DNA of 62,970 nt from the NCBI RefSeq assembly GCF_009360615.1, contig NZ_SPEY01000103.1:1-62970 (forward strand), read 5' to 3'. Numbering within the stretch: the stretch's first letter is position 1; each line of letters starts with the position of its first letter. This document shows, piece after piece, positions 16,115 through 24,061 of this stretch. The notes under the pieces were generated by a model. The model made no database searches and was not told the origin of the DNA. It worked only from the letters and a program-made list of their open reading frames with translations. Origin of the DNA: Comamonas sp. GTDB taxonomy: Bacteria > Pseudomonadota > Gammaproteobacteria > Burkholderiales > Burkholderiaceae_C. A program made the position numbers and the translations under genes.

Positions 16115-18820
16115 ATGCAGGAACAGACCCGCGTTGCCGCCTGGCACGCGTTGCCGACCGATGCCGTACTCACTCAATTGCAATCGACTGCCGCCGGACT
16201 GAGCTCCGACCAGGCCCGCGAGCGTTTGCAGCAGCAGGGCCCCAATGCCTTGCCTGCCGCCGCTTCACGCGGCATGCTGGCCCGCTTTCTGTCGCAATTC
16301 AACAATCTGCTGATCTATGTCCTGCTGGGCTCGGCCGTCGTTACCGCACTGCTGCAGCATTGGGTCGATACGGGGGTGATCCTCGCAGTGGTGCTGATCA
16401 ATGCGGTCTTCGGATTCGTGCAGGAAGGCCGCGCCGAAAAGGCGCTGGATGCCGTGAAGGCCATGGTTTCCAGCCGCGCCAATGTGCTGCGCGACGGTTT
16501 GCGCATGGCGGTGTCTGCAGAGGAGCTGGTCGCCGGCGACTGCGTGCTGCTCGAAGCCGGCGACCGCGTCCCGGCCGATGTGCGGCTGCTGCGCGCCAGC
16601 AGCCTGAAGCTGGACGAAGCCATGCTGACCGGTGAATCGGTCGCGGTCGACAAGTCGGTTGATCCGGTGGCCGCCGATGCTGCTCTCGGTGACCGCTTCT
16701 CCATGGCCTATTCCGGCACCCTGGTGGCTGCCGGGCAGGGCCTGGGTGTGGTGGTGGCCACCGGCCCGCGCACCGAGCTGGGCCTGATCAGCACCATGCT
16801 GGGTTCGGTGCAGACACTGGCCACCCCGCTGACGCGGCTCATGGACCGTTTCGCGCGCCAGCTCACCATCACCATACTGAGCCTGTCCGCGCTGATGTTC
16901 TGCTTCGCACTATGGGGGCGCGGCTACGACACGGCCGACGCCTTCATCGCCGTGGTGGGTATTGCCGTATCTGCCATCCCCGAAGGCCTGCCCGTGGTCA
17001 TGACGATTGCGCTGGCCATTGGCGTGCAGCGCATGGCCGCACGCTATGCCATCGTGCGCAATCTGCCGGCGGTGGAGACACTGGGCGCGGTCTCCGTCAT
17101 CTGCTCCGACAAGACCGGTACTCTGACGCGCAATGAAATGAGCGTGCGTGCCGTGGTGCTGCCCGGGGCCAGCTTCGACATAGATGGCGAGGGCTATGCG
17201 CCCCAGGGGCGTTTCAGCCTGAAGGGCGAGGAGACCGAGCCTGTGCGGCATCCGCAGCTGCTGCACTTCGCCACAGGCGCGGCGCTTTGCAACGACGCCC
17301 ATGTCAGACATGCCGAAGGCAAGGTCTGGGCGGTCGAAGGCGACCCCATGGAGGGGGCTCTGGTGACGCTGGCAGCACGGGCCGGTCTGGATGTCGATCA
17401 GCTGCGTCAGGACTGGCATCGGCTCGACGAGGTGCCGTTTGATGCCGTCCACCGCTATATGGCCACGCTGCACCGGCCGCTGGCTGCTGCTCCCGTGGTG
17501 TTTGTCAAAGGGGCTCCAGAGCAGGTGCTGGCCATGTGCCGAGACCAGCAGAGCGCCGAGGGCGTGCAGGCGCTGGATACTGCCTACTGGCTGGAGCAGA
17601 TCGATGCTTTGGCTGCCAAAGGCTATCGCGTGCTGGGACTGGCCAGCCGTGTCCCGGCAGACGGCAAGGACAGCGTGGACATGGCCGACATCAAGGACCT
17701 CAGCCTTCTTGGCGTGCTGGGCATGATCGATCCGCCGCGCGACTCGGCGAAGACGGCCGTGCGCGAATGCCGTAGCGCCGGCATTGCCGTGAAGATGATT
17801 ACCGGCGACCACGCTGCCACGGCCGCCGCCATTGCCCGGGAACTCGCGCTGGCAGACACCATCCGCGTCACCTCGGGCCATGAGCTGGACGGGCTCAACG
17901 ATGCCCAGCTGATCGATGTGGCCCGTGCCTCGACGGTGTTCGCGCGCACCAGCCCCGAACACAAGCTGCGTCTGGTGCAGGCCCTGCAGGCCGATCGCAG
18001 CGTGATTGCCATGACCGGTGACGGCGTCAACGACGCACCGGCACTCAAGCGTGCCGATATCGGCGTGGCCATGGGCATCACCGGCACGGCCGCGGCCAAG
18101 GAGGCCGCAGGCATGGTGCTGGCCGACGACAACTTCGCCACCATCGTCGCCGCCGTCAAGGAAGGGCGCACCGTCTACGAAAACCTGCGCAAGGTCATTG
18201 CCTGGACCCTGCCGACCAACGGCGGTCAGGCCATCGTCATCGTCGTGGCGATTCTTCTGGGCCTGTCCCTGCCCGTCACTCCGGTGCAGATTCTCTGGGT
18301 CAATCTGGTCACTGCCGTGGCGCTCGGGCTGACGCTGGCCTTCGAACCACCCGAGCCCACGCTGATGCAGCGCAAGCCGCGCTCGCCCGACGAGCAACTG
18401 CTGCAGCCCTACCTGCTGTGGCGCGTCGCCCTGGTCTCGCTGCTGTTTGCCCTGGGCTGCTTCGGCATGTTCGAGTGGTCGCTGCGCCGGGGCGACCCGG
18501 TCGAGCTGGCTCGCACCATCGTGGTCAACGCCCTGGTGATCATGGAGATCTTCTATCTGTTCAGCGTGCGCTACACGCAGGGAACCTCGCTGAGCCTGCA
18601 CGGCGTCCTGGGCACCCCGGCGGTGCTGCTGGGCGTGGCCGGCGTCATCCTGGCGCAACTGCTGTTCACCTACACCCCGCCCATGCAGGCCCTTTTCGAC
18701 AGCCGCCCTGTCGATCTGGAGGCCGGGGTGCTGGCCATGGGGCTGGGGGTGGTCCTGCTGCTGTTGCTGGAGGTCGAGAAGCTTCTGCTGCGCCGGGTGA
18801 AACCGGACCTGCGGGCCTAG
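16115..18820 (+). CDS. P2-type cation-transporting ATPase
   Basis: A 901-residue P-type ATPase. It has an N-terminal cation-ATPase domain, an actuator domain with TGES (about residue 172), PEGLP in M4 (about 289), the phosphorylation motif DKTGTLT (Asp332) and the hinge TGDGVNDAPALK (about 634), with ten membrane segments. PEGLP places it with the P2 (Ca/Mg/Na/K) group rather than heavy-metal P1B pumps, and there is no N-terminal metal-binding domain. In M6 the sequence NLVTAVALGLTLAFEPPE lacks the Asp that calcium pumps carry after NxxT, so calcium specificity is doubtful. GGGAG supports the start. It is monocistronic; the ion is unknown. Confidence 0.92.
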   Translation: MQEQTRVAAWHALPTDAVLTQLQSTAAGLSSDQARERLQQQGPNALPAAASRGMLARFLSQFNNLLIYVLLGSAVVTALLQHWVDTGVILAVVLINAVFGFVQEGRAEKALDAVKAMVSSRANVLRDGLRMAVSAEELVAGDCVLLEAGDRVPADVRLLRASSLKLDEAMLTGESVAVDKSVDPVAADAALGDRFSMAYSGTLVAAGQGLGVVVATGPRTELGLISTMLGSVQTLATPLTRLMDRFARQLTITILSLSALMFCFALWGRGYDTADAFIAVVGIAVSAIPEGLPVVMTIALAIGVQRMAARYAIVRNLPAVETLGAVSVICSDKTGTLTRNEMSVRAVVLPGASFDIDGEGYAPQGRFSLKGEETEPVRHPQLLHFATGAALCNDAHVRHAEGKVWAVEGDPMEGALVTLAARAGLDVDQLRQDWHRLDEVPFDAVHRYMATLHRPLAAAPVVFVKGAPEQVLAMCRDQQSAEGVQALDTAYWLEQIDALAAKGYRVLGLASRVPADGKDSVDMADIKDLSLLGVLGMIDPPRDSAKTAVRECRSAGIAVKMITGDHAATAAAIARELALADTIRVTSGHELDGLNDAQLIDVARASTVFARTSPEHKLRLVQALQADRSVIAMTGDGVNDAPALKRADIGVAMGITGTAAAKEAAGMVLADDNFATIVAAVKEGRTVYENLRKVIAWTLPTNGGQAIVIVVAILLGLSLPVTPVQILWVNLVTAVALGLTLAFEPPEPTLMQRKPRSPDEQLLQPYLLWRVALVSLLFALGCFGMFEWSLRRGDPVELARTIVVNALVIMEIFYLFSVRYTQGTSLSLHGVLGTPAVLLGVAGVILAQLLFTYTPPMQALFDSRPVDLEAGVLAMGLGVVLLLLLEVEKLLLRRVKPDLRA

Positions 18821-18873
18821 AGGTCCGGGCGCGCAGCAGCTGGCGGCTGCCGCAACGCGGACCGGCAGGCGTG

Positions 18874-18899
18874 AAAAAAGGCCCCGAAGGGCCTTTCTT
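18874..18899. terminator. Bidirectional terminator between ATPase and gdhA
   Basis: A perfect stem AAAGGCCC (18877-18884), CGAA tetraloop, GGGCCTTT (18889-18896). Six A residues precede it on the plus strand, so gdhA transcripts (minus) end in a clean U-run; plus-strand transcripts end in a shorter TTTCTT. It sits 54 bp after the ATPase stop and 22 bp after the gdhA stop. Confidence 0.9.
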
Positions 18900-18920
18900 G
18901 CGATTGACGAGCGCTGGCGC

Positions 18921-20267
18921 TCAGATCACGCCTTGTGCCAGCATGGCATCGGCCACCTTCACAAAGCCGGCGATATTGGCACCGTCGATATAGCTCACGG
19001 AGCCGTCGGCGCGCTTGCCGTACTTCACGCAGGCAGCGTGGATGCCTTGCATGATCTGCAACAGGCGTGCATCCACTTCTTCGGCAGGCCATGACAGGCG
19101 GGCTGCGTTTTGCGACATCTCCAGGCCGGAAGTGGCAACGCCGCCAGCGTTGGATGCCTTGCCGGGGGCGTACAGCACGCCAGCGGCCTCGAAAGCCTTG
19201 GCGGCTTCGATGGTCGAGGGCATGTTCGCGCCTTCGGCCACGCACAGCACGCCGTTGGCGATCAGGGTCTTGGCATCGGCCTCATCCAGTTCGTTCTGCG
19301 TGGCGCAAGGCAGGGCCACATCCACCTTGATGGACCAGGGGCGCTTGCCAGCCAGGAATTCCACGCCGGGAACCAGCTTGGCGTAGTCGCTGACGCGGCC
19401 GTACTTGTGGTTCTTCACGTCCATGAGAACGGCCAGCTTCTCGGTGGTAAAACCGGCTGCGTCATACACGGTGCCCGAGGAGTCGGACACGCTCACCACC
19501 TTGGCACCGAGTTCCATGGCCTTCTCGACGGCGTACTGGGCCACATTGCCCGAACCGGACACGGACACGGTCTTGCCGGCGAAGGACTGGCCGCGGGTGG
19601 CCAGCATTTCCTGCGCGAAGTAGACGGTGCCGTAGCCGGTGGCTTCGGGACGGATCAGCGAGCCGCCAAAGGACAGACCCTTGCCCGTGAATACGGATGC
19701 AGCCGTGTTCGACAGCTTCTTGTACATGCCGGCCATATAGCCCACTTCGCGGCCACCCACGCCGATGTCGCCTGCCGGCACATCGGTGTCGGGACCCACG
19801 TGGCGGAACAGCTCGGACACGAAAGCCTGGCAGAAGCGCATGACTTCTGCAGGGCTCTTGCCCTTGGGGTCGAAGTCGGAGCCGCCCTTGCCGCCGCCCA
19901 TGGGCAGCGTGGTCAGTGCGTTCTTGAAGGTCTGCTCGAAAGCCAGGAACTTCAGCACGGACTGGTTGACCGAGGGGTGGAAGCGCAGGCCGCCCTTGTA
20001 GGGGCCGATGGCCATGCTGTGCTGGATGCGGAAGCCGCGGTTCACCTGCACCTGTCCCTTGTCGTCAGTCCAGCTGACGCGGAACTGGATGATGCGCTCG
20101 GGTTCCACCAGACGCTCCAGCAGGGCGTGCTCGGCGTACTTGGGATTCTTCTCGATGAAGGGCCACAGGCTTTCCATCACTTCGGTGACGGCTTGCAGGA
20201 ATTCGGGCTGACCGGGGTTGCGTTGTGCCACTTCTTCCAGGAATTGGCCTACGGACTCGTACTTCAT
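18921..20267 (-). CDS. gdhA: NADP-type glutamate dehydrogenase
   Basis: Glutamate dehydrogenase makes glutamate from 2-oxoglutarate and ammonia. The protein of 448 residues matches the 447-residue E. coli GdhA hexameric class. Visible motifs are GPYKGGLRFHPSVNQSVLKFLAFEQTFKNAL, the catalytic lysine loop LPMGGGKGGSDFDPKGKS, the dinucleotide fold VSGSGNVAQYAVEKA and the C-terminal SNAGGVATSGLEMSQN. The ATG at 20267 gives the normal N-terminus; the frame is open to 20318. A bidirectional terminator follows and a large divergent regulatory region precedes. Assignment is firm; NADP preference is inferred from class. Confidence 0.95.
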   Translation of the reverse strand: MKYESVGQFLEEVAQRNPGQPEFLQAVTEVMESLWPFIEKNPKYAEHALLERLVEPERIIQFRVSWTDDKGQVQVNRGFRIQHSMAIGPYKGGLRFHPSVNQSVLKFLAFEQTFKNALTTLPMGGGKGGSDFDPKGKSPAEVMRFCQAFVSELFRHVGPDTDVPAGDIGVGGREVGYMAGMYKKLSNTAASVFTGKGLSFGGSLIRPEATGYGTVYFAQEMLATRGQSFAGKTVSVSGSGNVAQYAVEKAMELGAKVVSVSDSSGTVYDAAGFTTEKLAVLMDVKNHKYGRVSDYAKLVPGVEFLAGKRPWSIKVDVALPCATQNELDEADAKTLIANGVLCVAEGANMPSTIEAAKAFEAAGVLYAPGKASNAGGVATSGLEMSQNAARLSWPAEEVDARLLQIMQGIHAACVKYGKRADGSVSYIDGANIAGFVKVADAMLAQGVI

Positions 20268-20610
20268 AGAGAACTTTCTGACAGGGACAGGGGAATGCGC
20301 TGAAACTCGCGAAACCAAAATTATGCCAAAAAGTTATGCCGTCATGCATGGATTCGGTGCGTGATGGCGCAATTGTGGTGCGTCAATGCCCGAATTTGGA
20401 GCAATTCTGCTGTATTTGTTCTTAGTTTTCAGGCACTTAGATGGTGCATTTGAAGTAAAGGATTTTTCATTCTGGTGTCGTAAAAACATTTTTGCGGCTT
20501 GTCACACAAGTGTTTTTCTTCCGTGACGTCCGGCTTCATCCACCCGCAATGTCTTATCTGTGATAGCACCATCGTGGTGCATGTGATTTCAGGCACGAAA
20601 TCTGCAATCG

Positions 20611-20626
20611 TGAAAACTGGTTTTCA
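20611..20626. promoter_or_regulatory. Palindrome TGAAAACTGGTTTTCA, candidate operator 1
   Basis: A 7-bp arm inverted repeat with a two-base centre. It has the form TGAAA-N6-TTTCA, identical in outline to the second copy at 20695-20710. It lies 165 bp before the permease start. The nearby RpiR-family gene (23102-23977) is the obvious candidate for a cognate regulator (inference). Confidence 0.45.
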
Positions 20627-20694
20627 TGAACCCAGGCGCACGACTTAGTAGGCAGACTGCGCAGCCAGCTTCAGGGCCTGGGTAAATCTGGATT

Positions 20695-20710
20695 TGAAAT
20701 TTAAATTTCA
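20695..20710. promoter_or_regulatory. Palindrome TGAAATTTAAATTTCA, candidate operator 2
   Basis: A perfect 16-bp palindrome of the form TGAAA-N6-TTTCA, 80 bp before the permease ATG and within or next to the most AT-rich stretch, where a promoter is likely. Its centre is 84 bp from that of operator 1, equal to eight helical turns, so both would face the same side of the DNA and could support looping by a dimer-of-dimers regulator. Confidence 0.5.
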
Positions 20711-20790
20711 TATTTTTTAATAAGAAAACAAGATTTCAATCGGCTTGCCGGCCCAGCGCCAGGCCAGCCCTCAACCAAGAGGAGGTGGAT

Positions 20791-22284
20791 ATGGCAGCTG
20801 AGATTCCCGTGACGCCCTTGGCGTCAGGCAAGGCCAGTGCGGCGCAGATGCAGCAGCTCGAAAATGCGCTCAACCAGATTGGCGTGACGCGCTCGCACAA
20901 AAGCATCATCTTTCTGGTGGTCTGCGGCGTGCTCTTCGATGTGTTCGAACAGAACGCGGTCGGCCTGGTCGGCCCGCTGCTACGGCAGCAATGGGGGCTG
21001 GACGCGACGGACATTGCCTTTCTCAACACCATCACTTTCTTTGCTGCAGCCATGGGGCGCCTGCTTTCGGGCTACCTGGCCGACCGCATGGGACGGCGCT
21101 TCATGCTCAATGTGAACCTGGCGCTGTTCACGCTGGGTGCCGTCGGCTGCGCACTGGCACCCGATTACGCTTTTCTCGCCGTGGCGCGTGCCATCGTGGG
21201 CTTTGGTCTGGGCGGCGAAATCACCACGGCCGTGACCATGCTGGCCGAGTTCTGCTCCGCCCGCTTTCGCGGCACGGCAGTCGGTCTCATCAACGTCGGT
21301 GGCGGCGGTCTGGGCAATATGCTGGCGCCGGCATTTGCCTTGGGCGTGTTCACGCTGTTCCCTGGCGATGATTCCTGGCGCTGGCTGTTCGGCTGTCTGG
21401 TCATGCCGGCCATCTTCATCGTGTTCTACCGCCGCTTCGTGCCGGAGACGCCGCGCTTTCTGCTCTCCAAGGGGCGGGTCGCGGAAGCCAATCAGGTGCT
21501 GAGCATGCTGGCGGCCGGCAAGCTGGCCAATGCCCAGTACGAGCTGCGCGAGTTCATCAGCCCAGGCAGTGCGCAGGCGCAGACGGCAGCCGCTCAGACC
21601 GTGCAGCGCAGCTCCTTCACCGACATCTTCAGGGGCGGCTATGCGCGGCGCACGATTGCCGTGGGTGTGGCTTCGTGGATGACGTTTGGTGCGCAGCTCT
21701 CGGTGCTCACGCTGATGCCGACGATTCTGGTCGCACAGGGTTACTCCATCACCAAGAGCTTCAGCTTCACCATCGTCATGCAGATGGGCAGTCTGCTTGG
21801 GGCGATCGCGGCATCGACCATGGGCTATTACTTCCCGCGCAAACGGGTGCTGACGGTAGGGGCGATTGCTGCCTGTCTGGCGGGCCTGGCGTTCGGCAAC
21901 TTCACCGATAGCGTGGCCATGATCCTGGTCTGCGGTGCGCTGTTCCAGTTCTGCGTGCTGACGCTCAACACCTCCATCTGGATCTTTGCGCCCGAGCTGT
22001 ATCCCACGCGCATTCGTGCGCTGGGCACCTCCTTCCTGCTGGCGCTGGGCACGATCGGCGGAGCCATGTCCCAGGTGCTGGCGGGCAAGATGTTCGATCT
22101 GCACGGCGTCTCGGGAATGTTCGGCATGATCGCCGCCATGTATTTCATCTTTGCGATTGCCGTGCAGTTTGCCCCCGAGACCTTTGGCCGTTCCATCGAG
22201 GAAGGTGCGGGCGGCGAATCCCATGCCGAGCAGGAGTCTGCCGCTGCAGGCGTGGTCGCTGCTGGCCAGGAGCGCACGGCATGA
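20791..22284 (+). CDS. MFS permease of the metabolite:H+ symporter type
   Basis: A 497-residue, 12-segment major facilitator. GRLLSGYLADRMGRRFMLN (motif A) follows the second helix, and PETPRFLLSKGR at the central loop plus RIRALGTSF near the C-terminus resemble the sugar/aromatic-acid:H+ symporter branch. It is therefore probably an importer rather than a drug pump. GAGGAGG five bases upstream fixes ATG 20791. It is coupled to the next gene by an ATGA overlap, so the permease and racemase-like protein are made together. The substrate is unknown; an amino acid, hydantoin-like or ureide compound would suit the partner gene. Confidence 0.9.
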   Translation: MAAEIPVTPLASGKASAAQMQQLENALNQIGVTRSHKSIIFLVVCGVLFDVFEQNAVGLVGPLLRQQWGLDATDIAFLNTITFFAAAMGRLLSGYLADRMGRRFMLNVNLALFTLGAVGCALAPDYAFLAVARAIVGFGLGGEITTAVTMLAEFCSARFRGTAVGLINVGGGGLGNMLAPAFALGVFTLFPGDDSWRWLFGCLVMPAIFIVFYRRFVPETPRFLLSKGRVAEANQVLSMLAAGKLANAQYELREFISPGSAQAQTAAAQTVQRSSFTDIFRGGYARRTIAVGVASWMTFGAQLSVLTLMPTILVAQGYSITKSFSFTIVMQMGSLLGAIAASTMGYYFPRKRVLTVGAIAACLAGLAFGNFTDSVAMILVCGALFQFCVLTLNTSIWIFAPELYPTRIRALGTSFLLALGTIGGAMSQVLAGKMFDLHGVSGMFGMIAAMYFIFAIAVQFAPETFGRSIEEGAGGESHAEQESAAAGVVAAGQERTA

Positions 22285-22982
22285 AGGCTGGCATGCATAT
22301 TCTGCTGATCAACCCCAATACCTCGCAGCAGACCACGGCGCTGATGCTCAGGCAGGCGCGGGCCTGTCTGCCGCCCGGCGTGTTGCTGCACGGCGCGACG
22401 GCCGAGAGGGGCGCGGCCATGATTACCGACGAGGTCGGGCTGAAGATCGCCGAGCGGGAGGTGCTGCGTCTGGGCCTGGCCTTTGCCCGGGGCGATGACA
22501 GCCAGGCAGGCCGGGCCATCATCGTGGCCGCCTTCGGCAATCCCGGATTGGAGTTGCTGCGTGCGGCCCTGCCGCTGCGGATTGCTGCCTTTGGCATCGG
22601 CGAAGCCGCCATGCTGCAGGCCGCACGGGATGAGCAGGGCCGCCCGCGTCGCTTCGGCATTGCGACGACCACACCGGGTCTGGAGGCTTCGATTGCCGCC
22701 TCGGTCGCGGCGCTGGGCCTGACGCCCTGGTTCAGCGGCACGCACATTGCCCGGGGCGAGCCGCTGGCGCTGGCCGCGGACCCGGCCCTGCAGTGCGAGC
22801 GCCTGGGCGATGCCGTGGCCCAGTGCGTGCGCGATGGCGCGCAGGCCGTGGTGATCGGCGGCGGTCCGCTGTCCGAGGCCGCGCTGTGGCTGGCACCGCG
22901 CTTTCAGGTGCCGGTGCTGTCGCCGGTGGTGGCCGCAGTGCAGGCGGCGCTGGCGGGCCTGGCGCTCGCCGTCACCCATTGA
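22281..22982 (+). CDS. Asp/Glu/hydantoin racemase-fold protein lacking both catalytic cysteines
   Basis: A 233-residue member of the hydantoin/allantoin racemase superfamily, shown by ILLINPNTS at residues 7-15, the segment AAFGNPGLELLR (83-94) and the C-terminal VVIGGGPLS (190-198). In active racemases these last two segments normally read ACFGDPG and LGCAGM and supply the two catalytic cysteines. Here the positions are Ala84 and Gly194. Reading the DNA (GCC and GGC) confirms both. The reaction is therefore unlikely to be standard cysteine-based racemisation. AGGAG precedes the ATG, which overlaps the permease stop as ATGA. It could be a binding protein or an enzyme with other chemistry. Confidence 0.85.
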   Translation: MKAGMHILLINPNTSQQTTALMLRQARACLPPGVLLHGATAERGAAMITDEVGLKIAEREVLRLGLAFARGDDSQAGRAIIVAAFGNPGLELLRAALPLRIAAFGIGEAAMLQAARDEQGRPRRFGIATTTPGLEASIAASVAALGLTPWFSGTHIARGEPLALAADPALQCERLGDAVAQCVRDGAQAVVIGGGPLSEAALWLAPRFQVPVLSPVVAAVQAALAGLALAVTH

Positions 22983-23101
22983 TTGCTGTTGGATGCGGTT
23001 GGATGCTATTGATTAAAGAGCTTCTACCGTCAGTCAATCATGGATTTCGGATTGAAAAGTATCTGAAATCTATGAATAAAAAGCGCAACAAGCTTCTGAT
23101 T

Positions 23102-23977
23102 TCATAGCATCTCGTCCAGCGCATCGTGGCTGGTCTCGATGGCCGCCATGTGTCTGCGCCCCGGTTGCCCGCTTTGCTGCAAGGTGGCCGTGGCAATCAG
23201 GTGGCAGAGCATGAAAAGTGCCGTGTGATTGTCCAGCGGCCCAGGCGCGGAGGTCTGCACGCGCAGCAGCCAGTCCGCCTCGGGGGCCGGGCTGGCATGG
23301 TCGGTGATGCAGATCAGGCGGGCGCCCAGCAGCCTGGCCTGGCGTGCGAACTCGCTGACCACGCGCACGCTGCGGCGCAGGGCAAAGATCACCACCACGT
23401 CGTGGGCGCCGATCTGGGCCGCATATTCACCCAGGGTTTCGCCGGCACCCGGTATCACCTGGCTGGGCATCTCGAGTGCCTGCAGCAGCTGCCAGCGCAG
23501 ATAGGCCGCAAAGTTGCGGTTCTGGCGATAGCCGACAAAGAACAGCTGTCGGGCGCCGATCAGGGCCGTGGCGATGTCTTCCAGCTGCTGTGCCGAGATC
23601 TGTCCGATGGTGACGGCCAGATTCTCCGAGGCCTGACGCAGATGCGTGGCAATCACATCCTCCGTGGGCCTGCCCTGGGCCGATGCGGCCGCCAGGAACA
23701 GCGGCGAGCCATTGTCACCCTGTGCGCGCGCATGGCGGCGCGCATCCTCGTAGCCCTCATAGCCCAGCCGCTGTATGAAGCGCGTGACCGTGGCATTCGA
23801 TACCCCCGTGAGCTTGGCCATCTCGGCGGCCGCATAGCTGGACAGATTGCCCGGGAAGTCCAGCAGGAATTCCGCCAGCCGTCGCTCCGAGGGCGGCAGC
23901 TGCGGCAGGGCCGCACGCACGCGGGCGATGAAGGACTGGGCTTCGGCGGTTTCCGGGGCGGAGGGGCTGGGGTTCAT
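23102..23977 (-). CDS. RpiR/HexR-family transcriptional regulator (HTH plus SIS domain)
   Basis: A 291-residue regulator. Residues about 18-90 form the RpiR helix-turn-helix (LPPSERRLAEFLLDFP, AAEMAKLTGVSNATVTRFIQRLGYEGYEDAR). Residues about 125-260 form a SIS sugar-phosphate-binding domain (LFFVGYRQNRNFAAYLRWQLLQ, DVVVIFALRRSVR, ICITDH). It faces the permease-racemase operon head to tail (convergent), 119 bp away, and is the only regulator nearby. It is a good candidate to bind the TGAAA-N6-TTTCA palindromes upstream of the permease. Ligand is unknown, though the RRS segment in place of the usual S-G-x-T sugar-phosphate loop suggests a changed effector. Confidence 0.88.
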   Translation of the reverse strand: MNPSPSAPETAEAQSFIARVRAALPQLPPSERRLAEFLLDFPGNLSSYAAAEMAKLTGVSNATVTRFIQRLGYEGYEDARRHARAQGDNGSPLFLAAASAQGRPTEDVIATHLRQASENLAVTIGQISAQQLEDIATALIGARQLFFVGYRQNRNFAAYLRWQLLQALEMPSQVIPGAGETLGEYAAQIGAHDVVVIFALRRSVRVVSEFARQARLLGARLICITDHASPAPEADWLLRVQTSAPGPLDNHTALFMLCHLIATATLQQSGQPGRRHMAAIETSHDALDEML

Positions 23978-24029
23978 GACGACAGTTGGCCGGCGGGCGT
24001 GATCTTGCGGCCCGCTGTTGTGATCGATA

Positions 24030-24054
24030 GCGGCAATGTAGCGGCTATTGCCGC
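24030..24054. repeat. Inverted repeat in the mutL-rpiR gap
   Basis: GCGGCAAT (24030-24037) and ATTGCCGC (24047-24054) are exact complements with a nine-base loop. It lies 8 bp after the mutL stop and 53 bp before the regulator start. With no U-run it is a weak terminator candidate for mutL or a regulatory dyad. Confidence 0.4.
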
Positions 24055-24061
24055 CGTGCCG

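Larger units (their letters stand above)
20268..20790. promoter_or_regulatory. 523-bp divergent control region between gdhA and the MFS cassette
   Basis: AT-richer than flanking DNA, without any credible gene. It holds several dyads: GCACCA-TCG-TGGTGC at 20566-20580, and two TGAAA-N6-TTTCA palindromes listed separately. It also contains the direct repeats TTTCAGGCAC (around 20429 and 20588) and GGTGCAT (around 20443 and 20576). The gdhA promoter should lie near 20270-20400 and the permease promoter near 20700-20760, where the sequence around TATTTTTTAATAAG is most AT-rich. A strong GAGGAGG ribosome site at 20779-20785 ends the region. Confidence 0.6.

Noticed and set aside
16910..18658. 582-codon open frame on the minus strand
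   Set aside because: Antisense to the P-type ATPase; His/Gln/Gly-rich shadow of a GC-rich coding region.
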